Below, piece by piece: positions 13,735 through 23,028 of a stretch of DNA of 38,191 nt. Position 1 is the first letter of the stretch. Each line of letters begins with the position of its first letter. The stretch covers positions 1 to 38,191 of the forward strand of contig LJUY01000019.1 of NCBI GenBank assembly GCA_001304015.1, in the 5' to 3' direction. Below the pieces are notes generated by a model. That model was not told where the DNA came from. It worked only from the letters and a program-made list of their open reading frames with translations, and searched no databases. The position numbers and the translations under genes are program-made. The stretch is from a candidate division Zixibacteria bacterium SM23_81 (lineage in GTDB: Bacteria; SM23-81).

Positions 13735-14574
13735 TTAAGATTTTCTGAGCGGCGATAGTTGGTTTTTCTGCTTGGCTGACTTCCTTAATCGAAAACGGAG
13801 AAACAGAACCACAGACAGAGCCATGATGATCAGGCTGATTCCCTGATTGACGGTGAAGGGGACTGTTCCCAGACGAAAAAGGATCACGCTGTCCTCGAAG
13901 TAGCGAAAGAAGTCCACGATCAACCTCAGAAGGCCGTAGAATATGAGGGTTAAAAGAAAGGTAAACCCCTGGAAGGTTTTAAATCTCTCCAAGGAAATCA
14001 ACAAGCCCAGCATGACCAATCCTCCCAGCGCGTTGTAAAGCTGCGCCGGGTGAAGGGGAATATCAGGATAGACCCATCCCGCCGGGCTGTCTTGGGGAAA
14101 AACCACGCTCAGGCTTCCGGAGTAGGGTGTGCCGAAGCAGCAGCCGTTGAGAAAGCAGCCCAGGCGAGTGAGGAAGATGCCCAGGGCAAATGAGGGACCC
14201 AAAGCGTCCAGAGTGATCAGAACGGGCTGTCGGGTCAGACGCAGAAACGCCCAGCCACATAGAACGGCCAAAACCAGCCCTCCATCCATGGCCAGCCCCG
14301 CGATACCAATTCCCTGAGAATTGTTAAGAGGATTGATGATGTCCAGGGGACGACCTGCGAACTCGTCCCAGTGGAAGACCACGTAGAAGAGTCTTGAACC
14401 AATGATGGAAGCGATGATGATGACCACTGTGAGGTCGACCAGCTTCGCGGGATCCCCCCCCATCCGCTTGAATCTCTTACCGGCGAAGAGGATGCCCAGC
14501 AAAAAGGAAAGGGCTAACAGTAGCCCATATGATCGAAGGGCAAAAGGACCGATTCTGAAAAGGATGGGATGCAT
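13735..14574 (-). CDS. lgt: Prolipoprotein diacylglyceryl transferase
   Basis: A 279-residue polytopic inner-membrane enzyme that transfers diacylglycerol from phosphatidylglycerol to the lipobox cysteine of prolipoproteins. About seven membrane helices are visible. Conserved motifs are RSYGLLLALSFLLG near the N-terminus, DGGLVLAVLCGW, the signature TRLGCFLNGCCFG (about 159-171), the HPAQLYNALGG segment with the conserved His, and LRLIVDFFRYFE near the end. The in-frame GTG at 14577 is one codon earlier; ATG 14574 with GGGGAG upstream is preferred. It lies 15 bases downstream of rodA and is probably the last gene of the shape/wall transcript. Confidence 0.95.
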   Translation of the reverse strand: MHPILFRIGPFALRSYGLLLALSFLLGILFAGKRFKRMGGDPAKLVDLTVVIIIASIIGSRLFYVVFHWDEFAGRPLDIINPLNNSQGIGIAGLAMDGGLVLAVLCGWAFLRLTRQPVLITLDALGPSFALGIFLTRLGCFLNGCCFGTPYSGSLSVVFPQDSPAGWVYPDIPLHPAQLYNALGGLVMLGLLISLERFKTFQGFTFLLTLIFYGLLRLIVDFFRYFEDSVILFRLGTVPFTVNQGISLIIMALSVVLFLRFRLRKSAKQKNQLSPLRKS

Positions 14575-14589
14575 CACATCTCCCCAGGC

Positions 14590-15816
14590 TTAATACTCCT
14601 GCCAGCGATAACGTATGTTTAACACCAGACCAATGAGAATCATGTTCGTGATCAGAGAGGACCCACCGTAGCTCAAGAAGGGTAGCGGCAATCCTGTGAC
14701 TGGCATGATCCCCAAAGAGACCCCCACGTTAACGAAGACGTGAAAAAAAATGACGGCGGCGCTGCCCATAGCCACCAACCCAGCGAACTTGTTTCTGGCC
14801 ATATATGATGTCTTAATTGACCGGAGAATCAAGACCAAAAGCAGCACCAGAAGGACCAGGCTTCCCAAAAATCCAAATTGCTCTCCAAAGGAGGAAAAGA
14901 CGAAATCTGTATGCTGAGCTGGCAGGAAGGCCAATTGTGTCTGAGTGCCATGAAGAAATCCCTTGCCCAGAAATCCCCCTGAACCCAGGGCCACTTTGGA
15001 TTGAATCACCTGGTAGCCCGCACCCCAAGGGTCACGCCCCGGGTTTAGGAAGACCAAAATTCTTTTCTGCTGATATTCGTGCAATCCCCTCCAGAGAATG
15101 GGCGTTACAACGCCAACGGCGAAGTTCAGCACAAAGATGGCTGCGGTGGTCAAAACGCGGGGACGGGACAGAAAAAGCATCAGAAGAAGAAGGAGAATGA
15201 ACAGCATCCAGGAACCTAGGTGAAAAGCACACACAACGCTAAGACCTGGAGAGAGGATCAAAAACAGGTTCGCCAGCTTCATCCCGGCACGGTAGAGCAT
15301 GGCCACCAGGATAGCTAGAAAGACCAGGGCGGTGCCGAGATCCGGTTGCCTGATGATCAGGACAATGGGTAAACCCACCAGCAGGAGAGTGGGAAGAAAT
15401 GGTTTGATTCCTCCGGTGGCCATTTTCCGGCTGGAGAGATATCGCGCCATGATAAAGATGGTGGCCACCTTGACAACCTCCGCGGGTTGCAGGTGAAAGG
15501 ATCCCAACTGGTACCAACGATTCGCCCCCACCTGCTCACGGCTGCCCACAAAGATCAACAGAAGAGACAGGATGGAGAAGGCATATATGATGGGACTGAG
15601 CACATAGTAAACCTTATAGGGAATGACTGCCGCCAGACCCAGCGCTAACAGCCCCAGGCCAAACCAGAAAAGCTGTTTGAGATGCAGGTTTTTGGCCATA
15701 AAGACCTCGCTCCCCTGCAGCGTGCTGAAGATGGTGATGACCCCCACCCCACACAGTACCAATACTATAGCCACAAGCCACAGATCGACATTTCGGATGG
15801 CACCGTTCTTAAACAC
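14590..15816 (-). CDS. rodA: Rod-shape SEDS glycosyltransferase RodA
   Basis: A 408-residue SEDS-family peptidoglycan polymerase with about ten membrane helices, working with PBP2 in lateral wall elongation. Motifs include GANRWYQLGSFHLQPAEVVKVA (about 98-119), IRQPDLGTALVFLAI, KRILVFLNPGRDPWGAGYQVIQSKVALGSGG, FLPAQHTDFVFSSFGEQFGF and the terminal GLPLPFLSYGGSS block. The start is a GTG overlapping the mrdA stop (TAGTG), with GAGGTG about nine bases upstream. Its position directly after mrdA matches the usual elongasome arrangement. Confidence 0.96.
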   Translation of the reverse strand: MFKNGAIRNVDLWLVAIVLVLCGVGVITIFSTLQGSEVFMAKNLHLKQLFWFGLGLLALGLAAVIPYKVYYVLSPIIYAFSILSLLLIFVGSREQVGANRWYQLGSFHLQPAEVVKVATIFIMARYLSSRKMATGGIKPFLPTLLLVGLPIVLIIRQPDLGTALVFLAILVAMLYRAGMKLANLFLILSPGLSVVCAFHLGSWMLFILLLLLMLFLSRPRVLTTAAIFVLNFAVGVVTPILWRGLHEYQQKRILVFLNPGRDPWGAGYQVIQSKVALGSGGFLGKGFLHGTQTQLAFLPAQHTDFVFSSFGEQFGFLGSLVLLVLLLVLILRSIKTSYMARNKFAGLVAMGSAAVIFFHVFVNVGVSLGIMPVTGLPLPFLSYGGSSLITNMILIGLVLNIRYRWQEY

Positions 15817-17591
15817 TACACGCCACCTCTTCTGAGATAGGCTTCTATGATCTTTCCGGCTATGGGTGCTGCCGTCACGCCGCCATGACCCCCATGCTCA
15901 ACCAGTACCGCAACTGCTATCCTGGGATTGTCCAGAGGCGCAAATCCCACGAACCAGGCGTGATCCTCTCCGTGAGGATTCTGGGCCGTGCCCGTTTTGC
16001 CGGCTACCTCCACCCTCTCTACCGCTGCCAGCCTTCCGGTGCCATCGGGATCGTCTACCACGGCCCGGAGAGACCTCTTGAGAATCTCAAGGTGCTGGGT
16101 CGAAAATGGTAATCGGCCATCATCCTTGGGATAATCTCCGAAATCTACCCTTGGCCCTTTTCGAAACTCCTTCAAGATGTGAGGCCGATAACGAGTCCCC
16201 CCGTTGGCCACAGCAGCAATTAGAGAGGCCATCTGAAGGGGTGTCGCCAGAATCTCTCCCTGACCGATGGCCAGGTTCAACAAAACTCCTCTGGTCCATT
16301 TCCCCTCGCCGTATCGATGGTTGTATAAAGACCTGTCGGGTATCAGACCTCCGGTCTCGTCCGGCAAATCCAGCTCCAGCGCTTTCCCAAAACCGCACTC
16401 CGTAGCCAGCCGACTCCAACGATCCAGCTCTAACTCCTGGCCGAGCTGATAAAAATACACGTCACAGGACTGTGCCATAGCACCCACCAGAGCAAGCGAC
16501 CCGTGACCCTCGGGCTTCCAGCATCGGAACCAGCGAGCTCCATATTTATAGGCTCCAGCGCAGGGCTTAAAACGTTTCTGTTCACTAATAACGCCATATT
16601 TCAGACCGGCGCCGGCCGTGATGACCTTCATGGCAGATCCGGGAGGATAAGAGGACTGAATAGCCCGGTTTAGCAGTGGATGGCCGGGGTCCTCGTTCAG
16701 GGAGCGCCAGGTACTCTCTGACACCACGGTGCTGAAGAGGGTGGGATCATAGGTAGGGCGGCTGACCATGGCCAGCACCTCTCCACTTCTGGGGTCTATA
16801 GCCACCACAGCCCCAGAGACTGTATCCGAGAGGGCTTCCTCCGCGACCCTCTGGAGGGCAAGGTCGATGGTCAGGACGATATCGCTTCCGGCATCAGCCG
16901 AATCAGGCGGGCACAAGGGTCCAATCACCCGGCCACGGGCGCTGACCACCTTATATTCACAACCATCTTGGCCCCGTAAATTGCCTTCATATTGCTTCTC
17001 GACTCCCCATTTGCCGATGAGCGAACCAGATCGATAATTTGAGCGATATTGAGGGCTCTCCAATTCCTGTGAGGATATTTCCCTCACAGCGCCCAAGAGG
17101 TGGGAGGCTAGTCGTCCCTGAAGATACTCCCGTCTGGGCTCCACCTGATAGATAACGCCTGGCAGCTCCAATGTATTCGCCTGTATAATGGCCAACGTTT
17201 TGAAATCGATGTCCCTTTTGATCTTGACGGGCTCGAATCTCCTAAATTTATTCTGGTTTACCTTTTCGGCGATCTCCTGGGGATCCATGTCTAAGATCTC
17301 ACCCAACAGCTGTATGGTCGTGTCCATCTTGGTCAGCTCGAAGGGAATTACAGAGACCACATATGAGGGCCGGTTGCAGACCAATATCTCCCCATGGCGG
17401 TCTAGAATATATCCCCGTGGGGCATCTACCGGGACCTTCCGGATGCTGTTCTCCTCTGAGAGCCGCCGATAGGTCTCGCTACGAACCACCTGGAGGCCGA
17501 AGAGCCGGATGATCAGGACGGAAAACAGCACGACCACCACTAAGGAGGGCAAAAAACCACCGTTGTAGCGAAAAGGATTCCCTGATTTCAT
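15816..17591 (-). CDS. mrdA: Penicillin-binding protein 2, class B transpeptidase
   Basis: A 591-residue class B PBP that crosslinks peptidoglycan during elongation. It has one N-terminal membrane helix (about residues 12-33), a dimerisation/pedestal domain with DAPRGYILDRHGEILVCNRPSY (about 56-77), and the transpeptidase domain. The catalytic tetrad is S319-A-M-K322, the second motif is S375-C-D377, and the third is K532-T-G534. The length is normal for PBP2 and all active-site motifs are intact. AGGA lies six bases before ATG 17591, which overlaps the mreD stop by four bases. The order mreC-mreD-mrdA-rodA is canonical. Confidence 0.97.
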   Translation of the reverse strand: MKSGNPFRYNGGFLPSLVVVVLFSVLIIRLFGLQVVRSETYRRLSEENSIRKVPVDAPRGYILDRHGEILVCNRPSYVVSVIPFELTKMDTTIQLLGEILDMDPQEIAEKVNQNKFRRFEPVKIKRDIDFKTLAIIQANTLELPGVIYQVEPRREYLQGRLASHLLGAVREISSQELESPQYRSNYRSGSLIGKWGVEKQYEGNLRGQDGCEYKVVSARGRVIGPLCPPDSADAGSDIVLTIDLALQRVAEEALSDTVSGAVVAIDPRSGEVLAMVSRPTYDPTLFSTVVSESTWRSLNEDPGHPLLNRAIQSSYPPGSAMKVITAGAGLKYGVISEQKRFKPCAGAYKYGARWFRCWKPEGHGSLALVGAMAQSCDVYFYQLGQELELDRWSRLATECGFGKALELDLPDETGGLIPDRSLYNHRYGEGKWTRGVLLNLAIGQGEILATPLQMASLIAAVANGGTRYRPHILKEFRKGPRVDFGDYPKDDGRLPFSTQHLEILKRSLRAVVDDPDGTGRLAAVERVEVAGKTGTAQNPHGEDHAWFVGFAPLDNPRIAVAVLVEHGGHGGVTAAPIAGKIIEAYLRRGGV

Positions 17592-18082
17592 GGCGATTCC
17601 TGCTCAGATTGAACTTGTTCTTTTGGGCGCATGAGGTAGAAGACCACGTAACCCAAAAGTGCGGTGTAGAATGCCGTAGGGAGCCCATATCTGACCAATT
17701 GCCACAAGCTTTCGCTTACATCTGGCCAGAAGGAAATGAAAAAGTACAGGATATCATGGGCCACGACGGCGCCAAAAAGTATCAGGGCACGGGCCACCAG
17801 GGTTTCCACAAAGACGCCCCGCTTGCAGTAACCAAGGCCAAAACCAATCAAGGATTTGCAGAGGGCGTTGAGGCCCAGGAGCTCCGCAGAATAGACATCC
17901 TGGGCCAGCCCCATGCAGAATCCTGCGATGGTAGCATTAAAAGATCCCTCCAATAAGGCCATATAGAACAAGACCAGAAGAACCAAGTCTGGCTTGACTT
18001 GCCCGACGGCCACGAGTTTCAGCAGAGTGCCCTGCAAAATCAAGGCCCCCGCGGCCAGAAGGATGTAGCGCAAAACTTTCAT
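17588..18082 (-). CDS. mreD: Rod-shape determining protein MreD
   Basis: A 164-residue membrane protein with about five helices and the weakly conserved MreD pattern: ILQGTLLKLVAVGQVKPDLVLLVLFYMALLEG (about 17-48), then AGFCMGLAQDVYSAELLGLNALCKSLIGF. It is an inner-membrane part of the elongasome. Identity rests on this pattern plus its position between mreC and mrdA, with four-base ATGA overlaps on both sides. Confidence 0.93.
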   Translation of the reverse strand: MKVLRYILLAAGALILQGTLLKLVAVGQVKPDLVLLVLFYMALLEGSFNATIAGFCMGLAQDVYSAELLGLNALCKSLIGFGLGYCKRGVFVETLVARALILFGAVVAHDILYFFISFWPDVSESLWQLVRYGLPTAFYTALLGYVVFYLMRPKEQVQSEQESP

Positions 18083-18891
18083 CTTTCCTCTTCCCTCATT
18101 TCGGAGGACCTCTTCATGATGACGAAAACCTCCTCCAAGCTATTGAAGTCCACCGCAGGCTCCACCTCGATTTTATGAAAAAGTTGTCGTTCGCTCCTTT
18201 CATAAACCTTGCTCACCCTGCCCAGCAGCAAACCCTTGGGAAATTGCTCCCCCAGGCCGGAGGAGATGACCGTGTCTCCCTCCACTACGTCCATGCGAGA
18301 GAGGACATTCTTCAAGTAGAAGTCGTTGTCATAAACCAAAATTCCCGAAACTCGGTTTCTGCGGATCATTGCGGGCACTGGACAGTTGCGATCCTTGATG
18401 AGCTGAACGAGGGAGGTGTTCTCCGAGGGCATCGAGACACGGCCCACCAATCCTTGTGCGGTTACCACTGGCATATATTGTTCTATCTGCTGTAAACGGC
18501 CAGATCCAATAGTAATTGTGTTCATCTCCCGAGAGGGTTCCATGGTGATGACCTCTGTCAACAACATCGAAGTCCACTCTTTCCTCTCACGGAAATCTAG
18601 GAGCTGCCGAAGTCGCTTGTTTTGGAGCTGGGCCTCTCGGAGCAATTGGTTTTCCAGAGAGAGCTCCGTGATCAATCGCTTCAAGCGTCGATTCTGGGTG
18701 TGCACATCCCAGAACTGATTGGCCAGGGATATGCCCCTTTGCACAGGGGCCAAAACGGTGATTGTCAATCCTTTCATTAGAAAGAGCTTTTGGCTGGATC
18801 CCATGGAAAGCAGCACTGTCGAGATGATGAAGGCACACCCCAACACGATGTATTGTCTGGACTTATCCGTCCAGAAAGTGAACCTGGCCAT
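18079..18891 (-). CDS. mreC: Rod-shape determining protein MreC
   Basis: A 270-residue bitopic protein with an N-terminal membrane helix (about 14-35), a coiled coil (about 60-100, leucine-rich NRRLKRLITELSLENQLLREAQLQNKRL) and the periplasmic beta domain. The beta domain includes VVTAQGLVGRVSMPSENTSLVQLIKDRNCPVPAMIRRNRVSGIL and a later VVEGDTVISSGLGEQFPKGLLLGRV block typical of MreC. GTG 18900 is in frame but has no spacing to its Shine-Dalgarno; ATG 18891 lies eight bases after AGGAG. MreB, normally just upstream, is not here; the preceding genes are a zinc-ribbon protein and accA. Confidence 0.95.
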   Translation of the reverse strand: MARFTFWTDKSRQYIVLGCAFIISTVLLSMGSSQKLFLMKGLTITVLAPVQRGISLANQFWDVHTQNRRLKRLITELSLENQLLREAQLQNKRLRQLLDFRERKEWTSMLLTEVITMEPSREMNTITIGSGRLQQIEQYMPVVTAQGLVGRVSMPSENTSLVQLIKDRNCPVPAMIRRNRVSGILVYDNDFYLKNVLSRMDVVEGDTVISSGLGEQFPKGLLLGRVSKVYERSERQLFHKIEVEPAVDFNSLEEVFVIMKRSSEMREEER

Positions 18892-18902
18892 TTTCTCCAC
18901 TC

Positions 18903-19067
18903 CTAGAATTTCTCCGCCTCATCCAACAGCATGACTGGGATGTCGTCCTCGATGCGAAATTTTAGCCTACAGGCTTGGCAAATCAGCTTCTCATTTTCAC
19001 CATCGTATTCCAAAATCCCCTTACAAGCGGGACAAGCCAAAATGTCCAAAAGCTTCTGGTCAATCAT
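18903..19067 (-). CDS. Trm112-like (UPF0434/YcaR) zinc-ribbon protein
   Basis: A 54-residue protein with four cysteines in two pairs (C12, C15, C30, C33), an N-terminal IDQKLLDILACPACKG block and a C-terminal RIEDDIPVMLLDEA. This is the UPF0434/Trm112 small zinc-ribbon pattern; eukaryotic Trm112 activates several methyltransferases, while the bacterial role is unclear. AAGGGG stands seven bases before the ATG. It lies 18 bases after the accA stop, and its own stop codon forms part of the mreC ribosome-binding site (TAGGAG), so all three genes appear co-transcribed. Confidence 0.9.
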   Translation of the reverse strand: MIDQKLLDILACPACKGILEYDGENEKLICQACRLKFRIEDDIPVMLLDEAEKF

Positions 19068-19085
19068 CTCCTCACCCCTTTATGC

Positions 19086-20048
19086 TCAAACTTCCTCGAC
19101 GATAGAGCCCATTCGGGAGAACTTCTCGATACGCTGGGCCACTAAATGCTCTGGGGTCAGCTTATCCAACTCCTCAAGTGCCTCCCAGGCTTTGGCTCTA
19201 AGACTTTGGGCCACAGACTCGAAGTCTCTGTGAGCACCGCCCAGAGGCTCCGGTACGATGGCGTCGATAACCCCAAGCTTCATCAGGTCCTGAGCCGTCA
19301 ATTTCAGCGCCTTGGCCGCCTGGGATGCCTTGGCCCGATCCCGCCACAAAATGGCTGCGCACCCCTCTGGTGAGATCACTGAATACCAGGCGTTTTCCAG
19401 CATCAAGATGCGATCTCCAATCCCGATCCCCAAGGCCCCCCCGCTGGCGCCCTCCCCGATGATGGCGATGATGATGGGGACGGGCAGATGGGACATGATC
19501 TTAAGATTGGTGGCGATGGCCTCTGCTTGCCCCCTCTCCTCTGCTCCGATGCCGGGGTAAGCCCCTGGAGTATCGATAAACACGATCACTGGCCGACTAA
19601 ACTTAGCTGCTAACCGAAAGAGTCTCAATGCTTTTCTATATCCTTCGGGGTGTGCCATGCCAAAATTACGTCGCAGGTTCTCTTTGGTGTCCCGGCCCTT
19701 CTGATGGCCTACCACCACCACCGGCCGGCCCTCGAATTTGGCCAACCCACCGACGATGGCTTTGTCATCTGCAAAAAGACGGTCACCATGAAGCTCTAAG
19801 AACCCATCCATAAGCTGGTTTATGTAATCCAGGGTATAAGGCCTTTTAGGATGCCTGGCCAGCTGGACCCGCTGCCAGGGCGTTAAGTTGGTGAAGATCT
19901 CCTGGCGCAGCTTCTCAGCACGTTTCTCGAGTCGCTGGATCTCCTGAGACAGCTCGAGGTCTTCTCCTGAGCTGAAATCCTTCATGTCTTGGATCTTCTT
20001 TTCCAGCTCCGCAATAGGACGTTCAAAATCGAGAACGAACTCGTTCAT
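19086..20048 (-). CDS. accA: Acetyl-CoA carboxylase carboxyltransferase subunit alpha
   Basis: A 320-residue carboxyltransferase alpha subunit, which with AccD transfers the carboxyl group from biotin-BCCP to acetyl-CoA to form malonyl-CoA. Typical blocks are [14 protein letters not shown] at the N-terminus, [16 protein letters not shown] (about 61-76), [60 protein letters not shown] (about 157-179), [15 protein letters not shown] and [14 protein letters not shown]. Length is normal. GAAGGG precedes ATG 20048. Its first 26 bases overlap the end of the glycosyltransferase fusion gene, so it may be read from the long glycan transcript. No accD is in the window. Confidence 0.97.
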   Translation of the reverse strand: MNEFVLDFERPIAELEKKIQDMKDFSSGEDLELSQEIQRLEKRAEKLRQEIFTNLTPWQRVQLARHPKRPYTLDYINQLMDGFLELHGDRLFADDKAIVGGLAKFEGRPVVVVGHQKGRDTKENLRRNFGMAHPEGYRKALRLFRLAAKFSRPVIVFIDTPGAYPGIGAEERGQAEAIATNLKIMSHLPVPIIIAIIGEGASGGALGIGIGDRILMLENAWYSVISPEGCAAILWRDRAKASQAAKALKLTAQDLMKLGVIDAIVPEPLGGAHRDFESVAQSLRAKAWEALEELDKLTPEHLVAQRIEKFSRMGSIVEEV

Positions 20049-22311
20049 TCTCTACCCTTCCGTCGTCGATGGAAGCATATGGCTGCTTCCCGGACCGCAG
20101 AGGCTCTTGCTCCAACTGAGAGGGCGACTCACGGAAACCGATGCCCCGGAGCAAATCCCACAGCGCGCGCAATAGCACTTGGAGATCTAACATCAGGGAT
20201 TGATGGCGGAGGTAATAGATCTCGTATTCCACCTTCTCCTCTGGAGTGAGGCCCTCCTTGAGGTGGATTTGGAGAAAGCCAGTCAACCCAGGCTTGAGTG
20301 CCGAAATTCTCGCCCTTCCCATCTCCCAAACATCTGGTCCCACGAAACTGAGATCACCCCGGAAAACACCCCAGAGCAGGGGCAGTTTGTCGAGAGCCCA
20401 TCGATAGTGGAAACGCCGAATCCAGTCCGATTTGCGCGATGACAAAGCTTCGATCTCATGAGTTATTAGGTTGATGGGCTTGTCTCCCCTCCCGCATATG
20501 GTGCGACATAAGCTGTGATACTTCTGCGAGGACACTTTTCGCAGGAGCTCCCAGACTATGGTCGCGGGCAAGGTGATCGCCAATAGCCCGGTGGAAAGGA
20601 CCAGGTCTGCAGTCCTCTTCACGGCCCGATTCCATCCCAACATAGGTCTATAACCTATTTCCACCATTGGGATGTCGTCGATGCGATCGATTTGAGCGTC
20701 GCCGATCATGACCTCATGCGGACTGGGAACAAGCTTAAAGTTAACTCGAAATGGCGCGCAGCTTGCCATCATCTCCAGGATGGAGGTGTAAGAGCTCGAA
20801 GAGGTGGTGACGATGACCTCATCGATGTTTTCTTGCTCCACAATCTGAGAGAGATCCTTCACGGGGCCCATGATCGGCAGACCGCCCAGTGAGTCGATAT
20901 CCCGACTTGCTCCATCGCTCAGAAAGCCCACCACCCGATAGCCCAGGTCGAGCCTCCCCCTGAGACGATCCATGATGGCTCTTCCGGCTTCATCGGCCCC
21001 CACGATGAGGGCCCGCTTGAAGGCCAGAGATCGCCCCATGGGAGTCTTGGCCATGAGTCGAAACAACAGTCGCCAGCCACAGAGCATGATCAAATTCAAA
21101 AGATAGGTACCCAAGATGGCGATGCGGGAAAAAGCATATTCCTGTTTGAAGTAGGTCAGGGTGGAGATCAACAAAAATCCCAGGGTGACAGCCCAAAAAG
21201 CCTGGACAGAGGAATATCTGCGACGGTCATACAGTCCCAGAGCCCAAAAGCTCCCCAACCAGATCAAGCTGCAAACCCCATGAACCATCAGATAGGAGAG
21301 GTAATTGCCAAAGGGCGGAAGCGGAACGAAGCCGCGGAAGCGCAGAGCAAGGGCGACAAACAGAGACAGGTTCACCAAAAGCAAGTCCAGAAAAACGGGA
21401 AAGGCCCCATGAAGGATCCGACCTGCAAAAGAGGCTCCGGCCCTGATAGCTATACCCAGGGTGAGAAACCAATGGAGAAAGAAGAGGTATTTCCTCCGGA
21501 GGTGCTTTCTAACGAAGATGACCATAGCTCTATAGAAATCAAGGACGGTGCTGGCACTGACCTCGGTGCTTCGGCCTTTGTAGTGAATAATCTGAGTGGT
21601 GGGCACGTAATAAATCTTCCAGCCGGCCTTTTTGATGCGGTAACAGAGATCCAAGTCCTCCCCGTACATGAAATACTCCTCATCCAGGAGGCCCACTTTC
21701 TTCAGGGCTTCCGGGCGTAGGAACATGAAGGACCCAGAGAGAGCGTCCACTTCAGCCGTCTTGTCAGGATCTAGATAGGTGAGGTTATATTTGCCAAAAA
21801 GCCGACTCTTAGGAAACAGCCACCCAAGCCCCAGAATTTTGGAAAGAGCCACCCATGGAGTAGGAAAGCTGCGACGACAGGACAACTGGAGGGTGCCATC
21901 CGGGTTGAGGATCTTGCAGCCCACTGCTCCGGCCTCTGGGTGGGCATCCATAAACTCGCTCATGGCCTCCACAGTATCCTCTCGGGCCAGAGTGTCGGGA
22001 TTGATGAGCAAAATGTATCTCCCTCTGGCCCTTTTGAGAGCCTGATTGTTGGCTCTGGCGAAGCCGACATTGATTCGGTTTTCCATTAATTGTACCCAAG
22101 GAAACCGACGCCTGACCATCTGCGCGCTGGAGTCGCGGGAAGCGTTGTCCACTACAAATACCTCAGCTTTCAGGTGTTGACAGGCCCTGCGGAGAGAGTG
22201 GAGACACTGTTCCAGAAAGTCTCGCACGTTGTAATTGACGATGATGACCGAGACGTCCCTAGTGACCCTTGTCTGGCCTCTGGCCATCGCATTTGGCTTA
22301 GAGATACTCAA
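20023..22311 (-). CDS. GT2 glycosyltransferase fused to a polyprenyl-phosphate sugar transferase-like domain
   Basis: A 762-residue three-part protein. Residues 20-270 are a GT2 transferase of the WbbL/rhamnosyltransferase type ([50 protein letters not shown]). Residues about 305-420 hold four or so membrane helices. Residues about 430-540 form a nucleotide-binding-like fold ([17 protein letters not shown]). Residues about 560-725 match the bacterial sugar transferase family (WbaP/PglC-like): [41 protein letters not shown]. The catalytic Asp-Glu of that family appears as D641-K642, the usual KFRTM motif is not recognisable, and VGPRP reads VGPDV, so phosphosugar transfer by this domain is doubtful. 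The start is TTG 22311, with AAGGAGG about nine bases upstream inside the preceding gene's end. Confidence 0.85.
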   Translation of the reverse strand: MSISKPNAMARGQTRVTRDVSVIIVNYNVRDFLEQCLHSLRRACQHLKAEVFVVDNASRDSSAQMVRRRFPWVQLMENRINVGFARANNQALKRARGRYILLINPDTLAREDTVEAMSEFMDAHPEAGAVGCKILNPDGTLQLSCRRSFPTPWVALSKILGLGWLFPKSRLFGKYNLTYLDPDKTAEVDALSGSFMFLRPEALKKVGLLDEEYFMYGEDLDLCYRIKKAGWKIYYVPTTQIIHYKGRSTEVSASTVLDFYRAMVIFVRKHLRRKYLFFLHWFLTLGIAIRAGASFAGRILHGAFPVFLDLLLVNLSLFVALALRFRGFVPLPPFGNYLSYLMVHGVCSLIWLGSFWALGLYDRRRYSSVQAFWAVTLGFLLISTLTYFKQEYAFSRIAILGTYLLNLIMLCGWRLLFRLMAKTPMGRSLAFKRALIVGADEAGRAIMDRLRGRLDLGYRVVGFLSDGASRDIDSLGGLPIMGPVKDLSQIVEQENIDEVIVTTSSSSYTSILEMMASCAPFRVNFKLVPSPHEVMIGDAQIDRIDDIPMVEIGYRPMLGWNRAVKRTADLVLSTGLLAITLPATIVWELLRKVSSQKYHSLCRTICGRGDKPINLITHEIEALSSRKSDWIRRFHYRWALDKLPLLWGVFRGDLSFVGPDVWEMGRARISALKPGLTGFLQIHLKEGLTPEEKVEYEIYYLRHQSLMLDLQVLLRALWDLLRGIGFRESPSQLEQEPLRSGKQPYASIDDGRVENERVRSRF

Positions 22312-22314
22312 CCC

Positions 22315-23028
22315 TCAGATCCTCCTTAAAAGGCTCAGTAGCCGAAGGCGCCACACCATCCACACCGCCTCATGCACGATCTTCTTCGACATCTTTGAGC
22401 GACCTTTCTGGCGCTCGTAAAAAATGATGGGTATCTCGCAGACTCGAAATCCCTTTTTCCAGCATTTAAAGGTCATCTCGATCTGGAAGGAATAGCCGTC
22501 AGACTTCACTTGGTCTAAATCCACCGCCTCTAGTGTCTCTCTACGGAAACACTTAAAACCGCCAGTGGCGTCCTTCACGGGAAGTCCGGTGACGATTCTG
22601 GTATAGAGGTTGGCAAAATAGCTCAGTAACAGTCTTGACATAGGCCAGTTGATGACATTAACCCCCTGGATGTAACGAGAACCCAAGACCACATCGCAAT
22701 CTTGGATCTTCTCCAGAAAACGAGGAATGTAACTAGGATCATGTGAAAAATCGGCGTCCATCTCGAAGATCAGATCGTAACCGTGATTCAGGGCAAAGTT
22801 AAAACCCTGAATGTATGCTGATCCCAAGCCCAGTTTGCCCGGACGGTGAAGAACATGAACTCGTCTGTCCCCAGCCGACAGCCGGTCTGCTATCTCCCCG
22901 GTACCATCGGGCGAGTTATCGTCGACGATGAGGATCTCTATGTCACGATCCAGATCGAACAAGGCCCCAACGAGCCTTTCGACATTCCCTTTTTCGTTGT
23001 AAGTGGGAACGATGATAAGAGATTTCAC
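22315..23028 (-). CDS. Polyprenol monophosphomannose synthase-like GT2 (DPM1 type)
   Basis: A 237-residue GT-A glycosyltransferase of the DPM1 type that moves a sugar, usually mannose, from GDP-sugar to polyprenyl phosphate on the cytoplasmic side. Motifs are IIVPTYNEKGNVERLV, LIVDDNSPDGTGEIAD (about 33-48), GKLGLGSAYIQGF, the metal-binding EMDADFSHDP (D-A-D near 94-96), VLGSRYIQGV and the C-terminal FYERQKGRSKMS. There is no membrane anchor, so it is the soluble form. The GTG start overlaps the rmlD stop (GTGA) with GGAGG upstream. The actual sugar cannot be told from sequence. Confidence 0.88.
   Translation of the reverse strand: MKSLIIVPTYNEKGNVERLVGALFDLDRDIEILIVDDNSPDGTGEIADRLSAGDRRVHVLHRPGKLGLGSAYIQGFNFALNHGYDLIFEMDADFSHDPSYIPRFLEKIQDCDVVLGSRYIQGVNVINWPMSRLLLSYFANLYTRIVTGLPVKDATGGFKCFRRETLEAVDLDQVKSDGYSFQIEMTFKCWKKGFRVCEIPIIFYERQKGRSKMSKKIVHEAVWMVWRLRLLSLLRRI

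Noticed and set aside
18931-19233. Plus-strand frame of 100 codons
   Set aside because: Antisense to the four-cysteine zinc-ribbon gene and the end of accA.
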